Assembly (NCBI GenBank): GCA_022606135.1
Contig: JABYQN010000010.1
Coordinates: 1,054,001-1,118,000 of the forward strand
From: Fomes fomentarius
Lineage: Eukaryota; Basidiomycota; Agaricomycetes; Polyporales; Polyporaceae
Length of the DNA: 64,000 bases
Direction of reading: 5' to 3'
The notes below the pieces were generated by a model. That model was not told where the DNA came from. It searched no databases and worked only from the letters and a program-made list of their open reading frames with translations. The translations under genes were made by a program, and so were the position numbers. Below, piece by piece: positions 48,091-58,672 of the stretch (the first letter of the stretch is position 1; each line of letters begins with the position of its first letter).

Positions 48091-48529
48091 AACCCCCACA
48101 ACTGTCGTGCAGAGTTGTCAGATGTAGGGGAACTAGCTCTGACAATTGTTATACATCTGTGCGGTAATAGAAGTTACTAGTAGTAGTAAGAATCATCAAT
48201 CTATCTTGTTACTTCCTGTCCACTTGTCAGAAGACGTATGCCCATTACTTGCACCTCTCTCGCCCACTAGTCAGGTCGACGTCTCAGCCACTTGAGGCTG
48301 CAACTTCGTGCAGGCATCGATATCATGACCGTGGCATGGCCTTACGTCGTGGAGTCTCATGGCAGAGCAGCACTATAATGGAGCATAAAACAAGTGTATT
48401 CCGGTTGTCCTGTACGGTAGTGACGGCGTACTCGGGAATAGCTGAGCAAGCGCTCGCTCGCCTGGTGGCAAGTCAGTGGACAGGTGTTCGAACTGCGCAG
48501 ACAATCACCCATTTTGCTTCCGACAAACA
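48091..48529. other. Intergenic
   Basis: 3' flank of the GH78 gene; no recognised coding region. Confidence 0.35.
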
Positions 48530-49191
48530 GTCGATATCCGCCGCACACGCGCCTCCAAACCATTAATCTCCTTCCTCCTTCTTGCCGAAGTTCCACTGAA
48601 CTGCTTCTGCAATTGTGACAATGTCGTGGATATGGGTGCGTATCTGTGGTTGCGATGAGGCTTACCCGCTTGAAGCGTCGTGACGGTGTACTACCTTGAG
48701 TCTTCGAAAACAAGTACTTCTAGCAACTCATTCTCATCGTCGGTCTACTGTACTCAGGTCTGCCTCATATGATTGATCTCGTTTTCAGAAGTCGTACTAG
48801 ACGCCGAAGTACTCACCTCTCGACCTTCACTGTTATTTGCCGCGACGTGGGTGGGTATATGTGCATCGAAACTTGTGCGAAGCGCGACAACGACGGTGTC
48901 GTGGAGTGGGAATAAGAGTCTATGCATCCCGTAGAAGGTGGTGGTACGTGGTCAAGAGTACTTATTTTTCGTATGGCAGCGGTTCTACTGACGGTGGATG
49001 ATATGATAGAGCGCAACTCGACGTCAATGGTTCTAGAAGCTGTCATCTTACGGCCGTATTCGGCTTCAATGGCAGTGTTCTTATTCCGGTTAACACGAAA
49101 AAGAGGTCGAACACACTTATTCAACCTGATCACTCTGAATTTATCCGAGGTGGAAGGAATCGGCGCATGATATCCCCGGAAACCACCCATT
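48530..49191. repeat. Outer, diverged arm of the inverted duplication (left)
   Basis: Read forward, this DNA resembles the reverse complement of about 52216-52715. Shared blocks include GATATCCGCC, GTGCG(T/C)AT..CGGTCGCAATGAGG-type DNA near 48630-48670, TCGGTCTACTGT near 48740, and CCTTCACTGTTAT with CATATACCCACCC near 48825-48860. The left copy has about 230 extra bases (roughly 48960-49191) that are missing on the right. No intact gene is recognised in either copy; a hydrophobic stretch (ILVVGLLFAYTPQVMG on the right) suggests a lost membrane-protein gene. Confidence 0.55.
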
Positions 49192-49450
49192 GTTTGATAG
49201 AAATCCCGGTAAGAATGACTCGGTCTACCCAGTAACACTCGTCAACGGCCCCGCTTCTGCACAGAACAAATACCAATCCCGGTACGTTATATTCGTAGTT
49301 ATCGTTAATCATCATCCCAGCCAACAACCACAATTATTGAGAACCACGGAGACTAGGACTATGCGAGATGGTGAGTCTCAGCATTCTACAAAAGTACGTC
49401 GGCTGTTGACTTACCGAACTCCGCGCCCAGTCTCGATTCTCATTCAGACC

Positions 49451-49962
49451 TCAAGCCGTACCGACCACAATGGACTTCGTGCCCGGAGTGTAGCAGAAGT
49501 TGTTGTCCAAGCGTGTGCCGCACGACGAGAACTGGTTGCAGCTTCCCCCGCACTTGCCCCTGTCGCAGAACGCGACATTGTGCGTCGCCGATAGACAGTT
49601 CGTCCCCGACGCTTCGAGGCACGCAGCTCCTCCGTTGTATACAGTGCACGAGCCACCGCAGACGTTCTGGGACCGCTTGCTGCAGTAGACGACCATCGTG
49701 TTCTGGGCGGCGCGCGGCGTGAGCGGGTTGATCGGCGCACCGACGAAGGTGAGGTCGGCGTCGGTTGTCTTGATCCAGTGGAGGATCTCGTCGTGGGTGG
49801 CGAGATAGCTGGCCTGTGTTGATGAAGCAAACAAATCGTCAGCTCACTGACTCGGAGCACCGCGGCAGCGCCGGTAGGCAAACTAACCTCAGGGGTGGGC
49901 GACGCAGTGACGACGGCGGTGAGGGCGACGAGGAGGCCACAAGCGAAGGTGGTGAGCTGCAT
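49451..49962 (-). CDS. Secreted ten-cysteine protein, left copy
   Basis: Exons 49962-49888 and 49813-49451 (74-nt intron) encode 145 aa. The signal peptide is MQLTTFACGLLVALTAVVTA, followed by SPTPE. The mature protein starts ASYLATHDEILHWIKTTDAD, then LTFVGAPINPLTPRAAQNT. Its Cys-rich half has ten cysteines in motifs VVYCSK, NVCGGSCTVYNGGAACLE, TNCLS, VAFCDRGKCGGSCNQFSSC and NNFCYTPGT, suggesting five disulfides. It looks like a conserved basidiomycete small secreted protein family of unknown role; no enzyme motif is seen. The protein is identical to that of the right copy (the only coding difference is silent). It is transcribed away from the palindrome centre. Confidence 0.87.
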
Positions 49963-50037
49963 ATTGCGAAAGTGGGAGAGGTGTGTAGTAGCTTGTTGGG
50001 TTGTAGCTGCCTGGTGTCGACAGTCGTGCTACTGACC

Positions 50038-50046
50038 TTTTATATA
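50038..50046 (-). promoter_or_regulatory. TATA box of the left Cys-rich gene
   Basis: TATATAAAA on the minus strand, 75 nt upstream of the ATG; mirror of 51358-51366. A homopurine/homopyrimidine tract (nine C on the plus strand) follows it on the far side. Confidence 0.65.
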
Positions 50047-50300
50047 ACCCTTTCCCCCCCCCTCCCCAAAACTGCTCTTGCTGCTCTGCAGTGCCCGTCA
50101 GTATGCCTCGATTGCTTCTTGCAAGCCTTCGCAGGGCTCTCGAACCCGTGCTGATAGTCGAGGCGTAATTCCGAATTCTCGAGTCTGTGCGGCGCTTCCT
50201 GTATTGAAATTCGTTTCGCGGCCTCCCTTTACGAGAACCGGCACCTACGTTATGCCTCGCGAAAGCTAATGTCCGTTGCGTGGATCAAATTTGTGAAGAC

Positions 50301-51103
50301 ATGCGGTTAGATTGAGTAAACAATACACAGCTGACGCCTGAGAAGGTCGAGCACAGACCCGGGCTTCTTCCATCCATTCGGACCCGACAGTATGGAGACT
50401 AGTAACATTGAGGATGACTTCCTCTGTGGGGCAGGTGACGTGGCTTGCTGTCACCACTTCCGCGGGCTCAATGGCTATGTTTATTGCTCAGGCCCGGGGA
50501 TTGTATGTTGCTAAACATTTAGCCTGTAAGCCGACACCGTCACTGACCAGGCAGCTGTGAGATTTTTATCTGAGAGGGGTGCATTGGCGTAGAACTTCAC
50601 GTCGTCACATAGTAAGAGTGTAGTTAAAGGCTATGCCTTGTGCAATCCAAACAACAAACGTGATACGTACGTTCCAATCACTTTTCCTCGTGGTTCAGCG
50701 CCGCAGTTGTGTTATTCACTGCAACCTGGAACGATTGAGTTGCGCTTGGCAAGGCATTGATGTGAAGAGCTGCAGTGCCCAGAGTCCCATCTAGGTATGG
50801 CTAGCTACTTCACTGACAGGAAGGAAAACACGCGGAGTGTGCGCGTGAGACCGAGTGATCTTGAACAAAGCCAACTGTCCGATAGAGGAGTCTTACGTGC
50901 AGGCTGTGACTTTTGGTAATAGATCCAATTTCTCAGAGGGCATACCAACTGACTGGGGTTGGGGCATGACATATCCGAACATCCATTCTTCCTATTCCCG
51001 CAAGGAATTAGAACATTATTATATGTTGCACATGTTCAGCAATATGCACCCTCACTTTCTGTTTATACTGCGGGCGCACCTTCAGCGAGTTGACGTACTG
51101 CAA
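50301..51103. other. Unique spacer of the inverted repeat
   Basis: 803 nt between the two identical promoters. An open frame (50855-51154, containing TDWGWGMTYPNIHSSY) runs into the right arm and matches no family I know. It presumably carries upstream control elements for both divergent genes. Confidence 0.5.
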
Positions 51104-51357
51104 GTCTTCACAAATTTGATCCACGCAACGGACATTAGCTTTCGCGAGGCATAACGTAGGTGCCGGTTCTCGTAAAGGGAGGCCGCGAAACGAATTTCAA
51201 TACAGGAAGCGCCGCACAGACTCGAGAATTCGGAATTACGCCTCGACTATCAGCACGGGTTCGAGAGCCCTGCGAAGGCTTGCAAGAAGCAATCGAGGCA
51301 TACTGACGGGCACTGCAGAGCAGCAAGAGCAGTTTTGGGGAGGGGGGGGGAAAGGGT

Positions 51358-51366
51358 TATATAAAA
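51358..51366 (+). promoter_or_regulatory. TATA box of the right Cys-rich gene
   Basis: TATATAAAA, 75 nt before the ATG at 51442. Confidence 0.65.
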
Positions 51367-51441
51367 GGTCAGTAGCACGACTGTCGACACCAGGCAGCTA
51401 CAACCCAACAAGCTACTACACACCTCTCCCACTTTCGCAAT

Positions 51442-51953
51442 ATGCAGCTCACCACCTTCGCTTGTGGCCTCCTCGTCGCCCTCACCGCCGTCGTCACTGC
51501 GTCGCCCACCCCTGAGGTTAGTTTGCCTACCGGCGCTGCCGCGGTGCTCCGAGTCAGTGAGCTGACGATTTGTTTGCTTCATCAACACAGGCCAGCTATC
51601 TCGCCACCCACGACGAGATCCTCCACTGGATCAAGACAACCGACGCCGACCTCACCTTCGTCGGTGCGCCGATCAACCCGCTCACGCCGCGCGCCGCCCA
51701 GAACACGATGGTCGTCTACTGCAGCAAGCGGTCCCAGAACGTCTGCGGTGGCTCGTGCACTGTATACAACGGAGGGGCTGCGTGCCTCGAAGCGTCGGGG
51801 ACGAACTGTCTATCGGCGACGCACAATGTCGCGTTCTGCGACAGGGGCAAGTGCGGGGGAAGCTGCAACCAGTTCTCGTCGTGCGGCACACGCTTGGACA
51901 ACAACTTCTGCTACACTCCGGGCACGAAGTCCATTGTGGTCGGTACGGCTTGA
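51442..51953 (+). CDS. Secreted ten-cysteine protein, right copy
   Basis: Exons 51442-51516 and 51591-51953 encode the same 145-aa protein as the left copy. The signal peptide is MQLTTFACGLLVALTAVVTA, with ten cysteines in the mature half and the end GTKSIVVGTA. Relative to the left copy only one base differs in the coding exons (GGG for GGA in the Gly-Gly pair before Ala-Ala-Cys), and it is silent. The two genes diverge from the palindrome centre with about 340 bp of identical upstream DNA each, so co-expression is expected. Role unknown; the small size, secretion and paired cysteines fit an extracellular or effector-like protein. Confidence 0.87.
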
Positions 51954-52215
51954 GGTCTGAGATCTGATAATCGAGACTGGGCGCGGAGTTCAGTAAGTCA
52001 ACAGCCGACGTACTTTTGCAGAATGCTCAGACTCACCATTTCGCATCGTCCTAGTCTCCGTGGTTATATCTAATTGTGGTTGTTGGCTGGGATGATGATT
52101 AACGATAACTACGAATATAACGTACCGGGATTGGTATTTGTTCTGTGCAGAAGCGGGGCCGTTGACGAGTGTTACTGGGTAGACCGAGTCATTCTTACCG
52201 GGATTTCTATCAAAC

Positions 52216-52715
52216 GATGAAATTTAGCATGGACCACTTACCACCACTTCCCATATACTCTTATTCTCACTCGATGGCACCGTCTTAGTCGCGCTTCTCA
52301 CTTGCGACGTGCATATACCCACCCGTGTTGCGCAGATAACAGTGAAGGCCGAGAGGCGGATACATCGGTGCCAAGTGTGCATGCACTTCGACGCAGTCCG
52401 GTTTGAAAATGAGATCGATATCGGCTAGACATGAACGTGGAGACGATACAACATATCATCTCGTGCCCATGACTTGGGGGGTGTATGCGAACAGTAGACC
52501 GACGACCAGGATGATGGCTGACAGTGGACTGTCCATGCAGGAGCTGGTTCCGAAAGTGGTCATGATGCGTTGCCACAACTTGCACTCGAAGGTACACGCT
52601 TCGAGCCGGCAACCCTCATTGCGACCGCGAATACGCGCACGAAAAAATGGGTGTCGGTATCCGAGCCCTCTCCACGTGCTGAAAACTCCCCACTATGAGG
52701 GCGGATATCAAGGAG
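52216..52715. repeat. Outer, diverged arm of the inverted duplication (right)
   Basis: Reverse-complement counterpart of 48530-48960 with many substitutions. The resemblance starts about ten bases beyond the sharp end of the inner arm. The minus strand reads ILVVGLLFAYTPQVMGTR then stop, and upstream KVHGGVFGDSEHIKLLD, which may be debris of an unidentified membrane-protein gene. Confidence 0.5.
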
Positions 52716-53201
52716 TTTAATGTGTTCTGAGTCACCGAAGACGCCCCCATGCACTTTGCAGGATATTGCAAGCCATGAGCGCGTTGGATCCCAGGAGGAG
52801 TACAACTCGCACATGGAAGCATGAACGGAACATTGGAGCGACAGTCGTTTCTCTGAAAATCAAGTGACTGCCTGATCGGTGTTGGCTGGCATACTGCAAA
52901 GTCGTGGGGCAAGGCAGTGTTCCTGCATTACTATAGCTCTGCTCTGTGTGACTCCATGACGTATGTAAGACCATGTCACGATACCTGCGCGAAGTTGCGG
53001 ACAGTGTCTAGCATATTAAAGAGACACCAGAGCTACTCACCGTATCGCCTACACGATCATTCAAACTTCACTCTCCTTCCCCTTAATCATTAGATCCTGG
53101 ACGGTAGATATCCATCCGAGGACACTACAATTGAGGATGCACTCACACCATCTCGGAGAACATGATATCAGAAGGCAACTGTGCGCTATGTGGCAGACTT
53201 G
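52716..53201. other. Intergenic
   Basis: 3' flank of ATG12. No recognised coding region. Confidence 0.35.
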
Positions 53202-53892
53202 TCAGCCCCACGCTGCGGTTGTACTGACACAGATGGTATTTCAGAACGCGAGTAAGAATAGAGGCGGGTACAGCGCACCTATAATTCACTATCAAATGAC
53301 CCTCTGTCGAAAACGACTGGCCCATCCTTGAGCACCCCTGCCACAGAGAGAATAAGACATGGAGAACAGACCTTGAACAGGTTTGCCACCGTGTCATCGG
53401 GTGCAGGAGAAAATGCAAGGTTGATATAGGTGAACTGGAAGGTGGCATATACGATTTCAGAGTTTGTTACATGGCATACCCGAGGATTCAGAGATGTATC
53501 TTGAACCACTCACCAAGGGGTCTCCCTGCTTCCACCCCAGTTCCTTGCGCAAAAATTGAATGACGGCCTGAAACCTGTTCGAGGCAGTAATCTTGTAGAA
53601 GTTCTGCTTCATGATCGGGGCGTTTCCAACAGCCTTGAACCGCACAACGACTGTTGACGACGGCACCGACACGCGAGGCAAGAGCACATGAACACGGTGG
53701 AGGACGATGAGGATAGAAGCTGGTGCATCGAGCTCAATTCAAGTCTGCGACAGACGCACCTTTGCTCGCATCCTTCTTCTTGTACATTTCAAGAGCGTCC
53801 TGGGCCTCCTGCAAGACGCTTCCGCCATCGAGTGGTGTCCATGCTGAGGGAAGTGTACGTGTATGAGGCTCGGGGCTGCCTGGGAGAGCCAT
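53202..53892 (-). CDS. ATG12: Ubiquitin-like autophagy protein ATG12
   Basis: Conjugated to Atg5 by Atg7/Atg10; the Atg12-Atg5-Atg16 complex lipidates Atg8 during autophagosome growth. The start [18 protein letters not shown] (53892) opens an N-terminal region ending [11 protein letters not shown] roughly 110-nt intron leads to [20 protein letters not shown] and [20 protein letters not shown]. After an intron [20 protein letters not shown] follows. A last intron pair gives [13 protein letters not shown] and TTAAWG. The essential C-terminal Gly is the last residue before TGA (53202-53204). The ubiquitin-like fold is complete. The gene lies about 1 kb from the palindromic region. Confidence 0.95.
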
Positions 53893-55420
53893 GACTGCAT
53901 TCAGGTGACGCTGGTGACTCTTGTGCAATGCACAGACAATTCCACGGCAATTCAGCACGGTGCGAGGTAGGCGTCTAATATACCATACTTAGTAGCTGAG
54001 ATAAGCAGGCATCTACAAAGGTACTGAGCGTCGCGATTAGAACAGACCGGCTCCCTTATGTGGGACGAAGGACACGGGAGATTCCCAAGAGCTAACCTAA
54101 CGGTGGGGATGCGAAGCGACAAAGTGGACATTCGGCAATTGCAAGTATTCCTCTACATCATTCACGAACGCCCAGACATATCCACAGGTCGTACTGTCAA
54201 CCCTCATTGATCACGTGGTAGGTCTTGTATGCATGGCCCTCGATGTCTCTGTACGCTTTCGCACCAGGTACTTCCTTCGGCACCTGTGACCCAGAATTGC
54301 GCCGCATTGGCCGTTGTAAGAGATCGCGTCGCCTCTACCACCCGGCTCATCTGCATGAACACGAGTAGCGCGCGGACTAGGAGAAGAGACCCTCCTAGTC
54401 GACGGGCATCCTGTTCGCCATTGTGAGACTACCAAGAACTTTCTGTCACAGGAATGCTGAGACCGATGCTTCTCCAGGCCAATATATAGCCCCTTCCTTC
54501 GGCTGCCCCTCAGCTCCATCTTCACGACCGTCTGAATACAGAACGGCTACCACACAGATTCGACTGCACTACTTATGTCGATGTCGATCGGTGTACAGTA
54601 TTGCGCCACCGAATTTGGTAATGAAATCCCGACGTTCTGGGCTACATCATCACTGCCAGATGAGACAGAGCTTGGCAAATTGTGAACTACACAACTCACG
54701 AGGCGCCTCGGCATAGTACTCTGCCTCGTCGGTCTGAACCATTGTCGATAGTGGTGTTGCAACACAAGCTATTGCATTGCAGGCCGGCGATCTTGTGGTA
54801 AGCTTGCCACCACGGTCGGTCCATGCTGGATAAGAGTCCTGTCGGAATTCTCGAAGACGCAGCAAGTCATGAACCATTCTCATGGATGCATCCACAGGGG
54901 TTCGACGATAAATTCCTTGAGCGGGTCCTCGTAAGGAAAACCGTGCAAGCTCTTAATTGCGTGGCATCCATGCTTGAGGATTGAGAATTGCTCTTGACAG
55001 TCGTACCTATCCTGTGATGCGGGATGACTACTCTAGGTAGGGCGGCTGGCTGGAAGTCGTTCACCTGCTCTCGAGCTATAATGAAGAAGCGCAGGACCCT
55101 TCTTATGCTCGGCTTTAGTTGGCCTCACCACGATGTGCGGTCTGCGGAGAAAACCACTGGTCAGCGGAAGCAAGGGGAGTGTACATGTCTGCTCTCAGAA
55201 CTGTCGTTGTCTTCGCAACGCCAGTACTCATGCTGAGATCAAATCACCGACGTTGCCGAATATAGTACATGAAGTAGTGGACAAATCTCACAAGATGAGG
55301 ACGACGGTACACATTCACGGGCGATTCCTCTTGCGCTGTTGAGATCTTGACTCGGACAACGGCTGCCTAGGAGGATATTGTCATGAGCCAAGTCACGGAA
55401 AACCCCGTCGTCGCACGCAC
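53893..55420. other. Intergenic, about 1.5 kb, with degenerate coding debris
   Basis: Short minus-strand pieces look protein-like but do not connect. One, near 54204-54300, reads EVPGAKAYRDIEGHAYKTYH, reminiscent of the C-terminal part of FAD-dependent phenol-type monooxygenases. Another near 54740-54830 contains HGPTVVASLPQDRRPAMQ. A plus-strand segment near 55053-55113 (EVVHLLSSYNEEAQDPSYA) resembles 42930-42975 (ELVHLFSSH..ENAQDFLC). These are weak hints only. Confidence 0.25.
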
Positions 55421-56531
55421 TTACTTCCGACCCTTGCCTTTAGCATCTGCTGGTTCGTCTACATCCATACTGTCCTTGTCCTCATCTTTATTCTCGTTCT
55501 TCTCCCTCTCCTTCCGCTCCCGTTCCTCTCTTTCCCTCTCCCGTTCGCGCTCCCTATCGCGCTCCGCGACGCCTGCGGCCGTCAGGTTGGTGCGACCAGT
55601 CGGGATGGCCGCCCTACTGGCATTCCGTGCTTCTTTCTGCTTGTCCACAACCTCCTTCAGCGTAGATTGGTACTGCTTCTCGTAAACCGCCTTGACTTGC
55701 TTAGAGGTGACAGTACGATTCGCAAGTTCAGCCAGCTTCTCATCGAGGGTGGCGAGAACAGCGGATGTCGTTGACGCCCTGTGGACAGTCAGACGCATGC
55801 TCACCAGGACGTATAAGACGTGCGTACCAATTCTGCAGAGATTCCAACAATTGCTCCAGCTTGCCGGGTTCGAGGTCACGTCCCATCGTATATTCGACTT
55901 CAAATTGTTGTGCGCGCTGATCGAGCTTCCCACGAACGATGTCCAGGTAGATAGCGTCGATGATCAAGTCTTCGAGATCCCGGATGGTAGGCATGTCAAG
56001 AACTCGGAGAAGAGTATCATAGGGCAGAATCTTGAGCATACACTATCAACAATTGGGATCTAGAAACATCAAGTTCGAGAACGTACGCGGCTGTCTTGTG
56101 CGAGAGTGACAAGGGTGAGCTGCTTGAGCTTGGTGATCTGCGCGTCGTTGAGTGAAGGTAAAACGTCCTTATGCTCTATTGCAGGACATGCGTCAGTGGA
56201 TGGAGATGGAATGGGTAGGAGTATGCTCACGAAGGTAGTCCTGATATGTCTTGTACGAGAACAATTGCAGCAAGGAGTACCAACGAGATTGCTCCTCATT
56301 TCCCGCCAGCTGAGTTCATATGACGCTACATTTCAGGATTCGGCATATTTGAACCAAAATAATGCGACGTGCCTCTTGAACGTTTGACTGTTCTAGGAGT
56401 TCACCGAAAACAAATACCCCAGGGGCAGAAGTGGCGTCCTGGATTAGTTTGGCGGCGGCAGCCCCTTTTGCTGCTTTGACCATAAGCAGGAACGGCTCCA
56501 GTTTGGCGACATGCTGTGTTCCAGTTTCCAT
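55421..56531 (-). CDS. CSN7: COP9 signalosome subunit 7 (PCI domain)
   Basis: Subunit of the COP9 signalosome, the cullin deneddylase. Start [20 protein letters not shown] at 56531. Next come [30 protein letters not shown] and the PCI repeat part [18 protein letters not shown]. The winged-helix part reads [60 protein letters not shown], then [22 protein letters not shown]-terminal coiled coil ([20 protein letters not shown]) leads into an Arg/Glu repeat ([10 protein letters not shown]) and a charged tail ending ADAKGKGRK; stop at 55421-55423. About five introns are needed. The C-terminal charged tail is longer than in many orthologues. Confidence 0.92.
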
Positions 56532-57298
56532 GGTTTGTGCACGATGAATGAGAGCGTAATTTGGACTGGATGAAGGCGAGCAACAAGTGGCGGTCCAAGG
56601 ACAAGTTCGTACACGCGTATCCACGCCGGCGCTTGATGTGCGGTCCGGAGTGCCTACTACTAGTACACCGTGACATACAAGTTGTGTAAGTACAATTGTA
56701 CTAACCCTCGCTGGGCTTCACCGAGAGGTGAAATACCTCTACACCTTTTACGTCGTGTGATCTCTACTGCACTTATGCTGCCCCTGTGCCACACGTTCGG
56801 CTCGTACGTGACTTCGAGGGTTACTGTCACTAGTTACGGCGGTGTGTCACACGTCACTGACAGCCCGTCTCTCGAGCGCCGCTAAGGTCGAATCTCCACT
56901 CTGGGACGTTGAAGTCAATCGATTCTCAGGCACCAATCGACAAATTATATCATTGCGAGTTTAATTGCTTGCAGAATGGAAAGCCGTCGTTGCTATCCAC
57001 TGACGAAGGAGTTCCCAGCCTCACTAACCTCAGGAGTCATATGGCAATATACGGAAACGCAAGGTTTCGATGATTCACCAGTAAGTTAAGTCATGCATTA
57101 TTAGAAGCCTCGCCCAGGCCAGTTGTACTTCAGCACACTCTCTGACTCAGACTCAAAGCATTTTATCGAAGCTCAATCGCGCGATAGATTCCCTGCATGG
57201 ATGGCATTCAGTTCTGACACCGCAGACTGCCTTAAATCCCCCTCCGTGACCAGAGGCCCTCCGTTTCTCCACTTCCTTCAACTCATCCTTGCCAACTC
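56532..57298. other. Divergent promoter region
   Basis: About 770 nt lie between CSN7 (-) and the secreted-protein gene (+). No gene recognised. The last 100 nt before the ATG at 57299 are CT-rich. Confidence 0.4.
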
Positions 57299-58249
57299 AT
57301 GTATCCTCTCTCCCTTTCTTTCTTCCTTACCGGCTTATCAATGAGCTATGTAATGGCCCTTGATACCGGGGGCTGCACCTCACAATCGCAACCCAATCCC
57401 ATAGCCTCAACCTACCCTGACTATGTGACCGGTACCATCAATGGTACCCTAGCCGTTCTCCCTATACCTCTGGTGCAAGCTCAGCAGATAATCGGTCCCG
57501 AGTACCGCATCATGACAACAGCATATCGCTCTCTTCTCCCCAATTTTCCCGCCGACATGTACCCGGCACTCCTTGAAGCAGAACAAGAACACGACGTGCA
57601 AGACTTCGCTATAGGCATCCCCGATTTTTCTGTACGTTTATCCCCACCCTTCGCTCTTTTCGTGTTCAGGCAGCTCATGTTATACCCTGACTAAAAGCGC
57701 AGCTCCATAAGCTTTCCTTTCGTCGATCTTTTAGGCGATAACCACACCTCTTTCCGTTTCACGCCGTCTTTGGCTCTCTCCGCCAGCAACACCCTTGCAT
57801 TCGTCGGCCTCGCCTCTTATGGCATAGAGGTGCATTCTGCGAGATTCGACCCGCCATGCGACGCGTACGAGTACGCCCATCATAATGCCACATCTCTCAA
57901 TGTCTGGTTCATCGACAACACCCCCGCATTCCGCACTCTGTTCACCGCCGTTGCGACAAAGAGCAGCCCCTACCCTCTCTCCTTCTTTGTGAATGTCACC
58001 AATCAACCTATATTCTCTGATCCAGCAAGAACCTGCGATCTTCAGGTTAGGTTATTCAATACTACGTTGAGCGCGGCACCATACAACCCGGTAGTGGTGA
58101 GCGGCAGCATTTGGGCGGCACGGGAGTTCTTTTCCGCAGGAGGAAGCGAGGGTACGGCGTGGCAAGGAGTATGGGGAGTACGGGTTGACACAGCGTTCAT
58201 TGAATACAACTATGTAGAGTGTGAGAACTTGGCAGGGTATGCAGGGTGA
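57299..58249 (+). CDS. Secreted hypothetical protein, acetoacetate-decarboxylase-like fold possible
   Basis: Exons 57299-57631 and 57698-58249 join in phase 0 (acceptor AAAAG, restoring RSSISFPFVDLLGD) to give 294 aa. The start MYPLSLSFFLTGLSMSYVMA is a signal peptide. The mature protein reads GTINGTLAVLPIPLVQAQQI, EYRIMTTAYRSLLPNFPADM, EHDVQDFAIGIPDFS and SLNVWFIDNTPAFR, with several Asn-X-Thr sites and four mature cysteines (GGCTS, PPCDAY, RTCDL and VECEN). The layout resembles fungal secreted proteins of the acetoacetate-decarboxylase-like superfamily, but the catalytic Lys was not identified, so the assignment is tentative. Confidence 0.8.
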
Positions 58250-58672
58250 GATTCGAGTCGAGCTGGTTGAAATGATGGTTTATCTAGCAGGGAAGGACAA
58301 ATTGATAGAGTAGCGGTAGCCATCGGGTTGTTGTGATTTGAGAATAGACTCTTGCTCACTCGTGCATAGTGGTGCTTGGCTATTCTGTATCCAGCTCTCC
58401 AGGGTTTCACATCAGACCCAAAGACTATGATCCTTTTGTCAAGATAGTGGGCAGAAACGGAGACCATGTACATGATATCTTCATCACGCCCGTTTACCTG
58501 ATGTAGAAGTCACGGATAAGCACGTCGCACTTGGAAGCAAATATCGTCTTCTAATAGTATGTCTATCTAAGACAGACTTCCCAGTCTGTGATTAATGACT
58601 ACGCGTGCGCATCGACGCAGGCCAGCTCTTATGATATCCAGTGTCGTAGGTATATAGCAAGCAAATATACAA
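58250..58672. other. Convergent 3' region
   Basis: About 420 nt lie between the convergent secreted-protein (+) and TRK (-) genes. Nothing recognised. Confidence 0.4.

Larger units (their letters stand above)
49192..50300. repeat. Inner inverted-repeat arm, left (1.1 kb)
   Basis: Near-perfect reverse complement of 51104-52215. Paired coordinates sum to 101404 through most of the arm and to 101407 at the outer end. The promoter and coding part (about 49450-50300) differs by a single base, while the outer 3' flank (49192-49445) carries several substitutions and small indels. Arm ends are sharp: homology stops after GTTTG outside and after GTGAAGAC inside. Confidence 0.92.
51104..52215. repeat. 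Inner inverted-repeat arm, right (1.1 kb)
   Basis: Reverse complement of 49192-50300, with a run of nine G where the left arm has nine C. See the left arm for the pattern of differences. It carries the second copy of the ten-cysteine protein gene with its whole promoter. Confidence 0.92.

Noticed and set aside
50855..51154. 99-aa open frame spanning spacer and right arm of the palindrome
   Set aside because: It ends inside the repeat arm upstream of the Cys-rich promoter and has no counterpart in the left arm; no family match.
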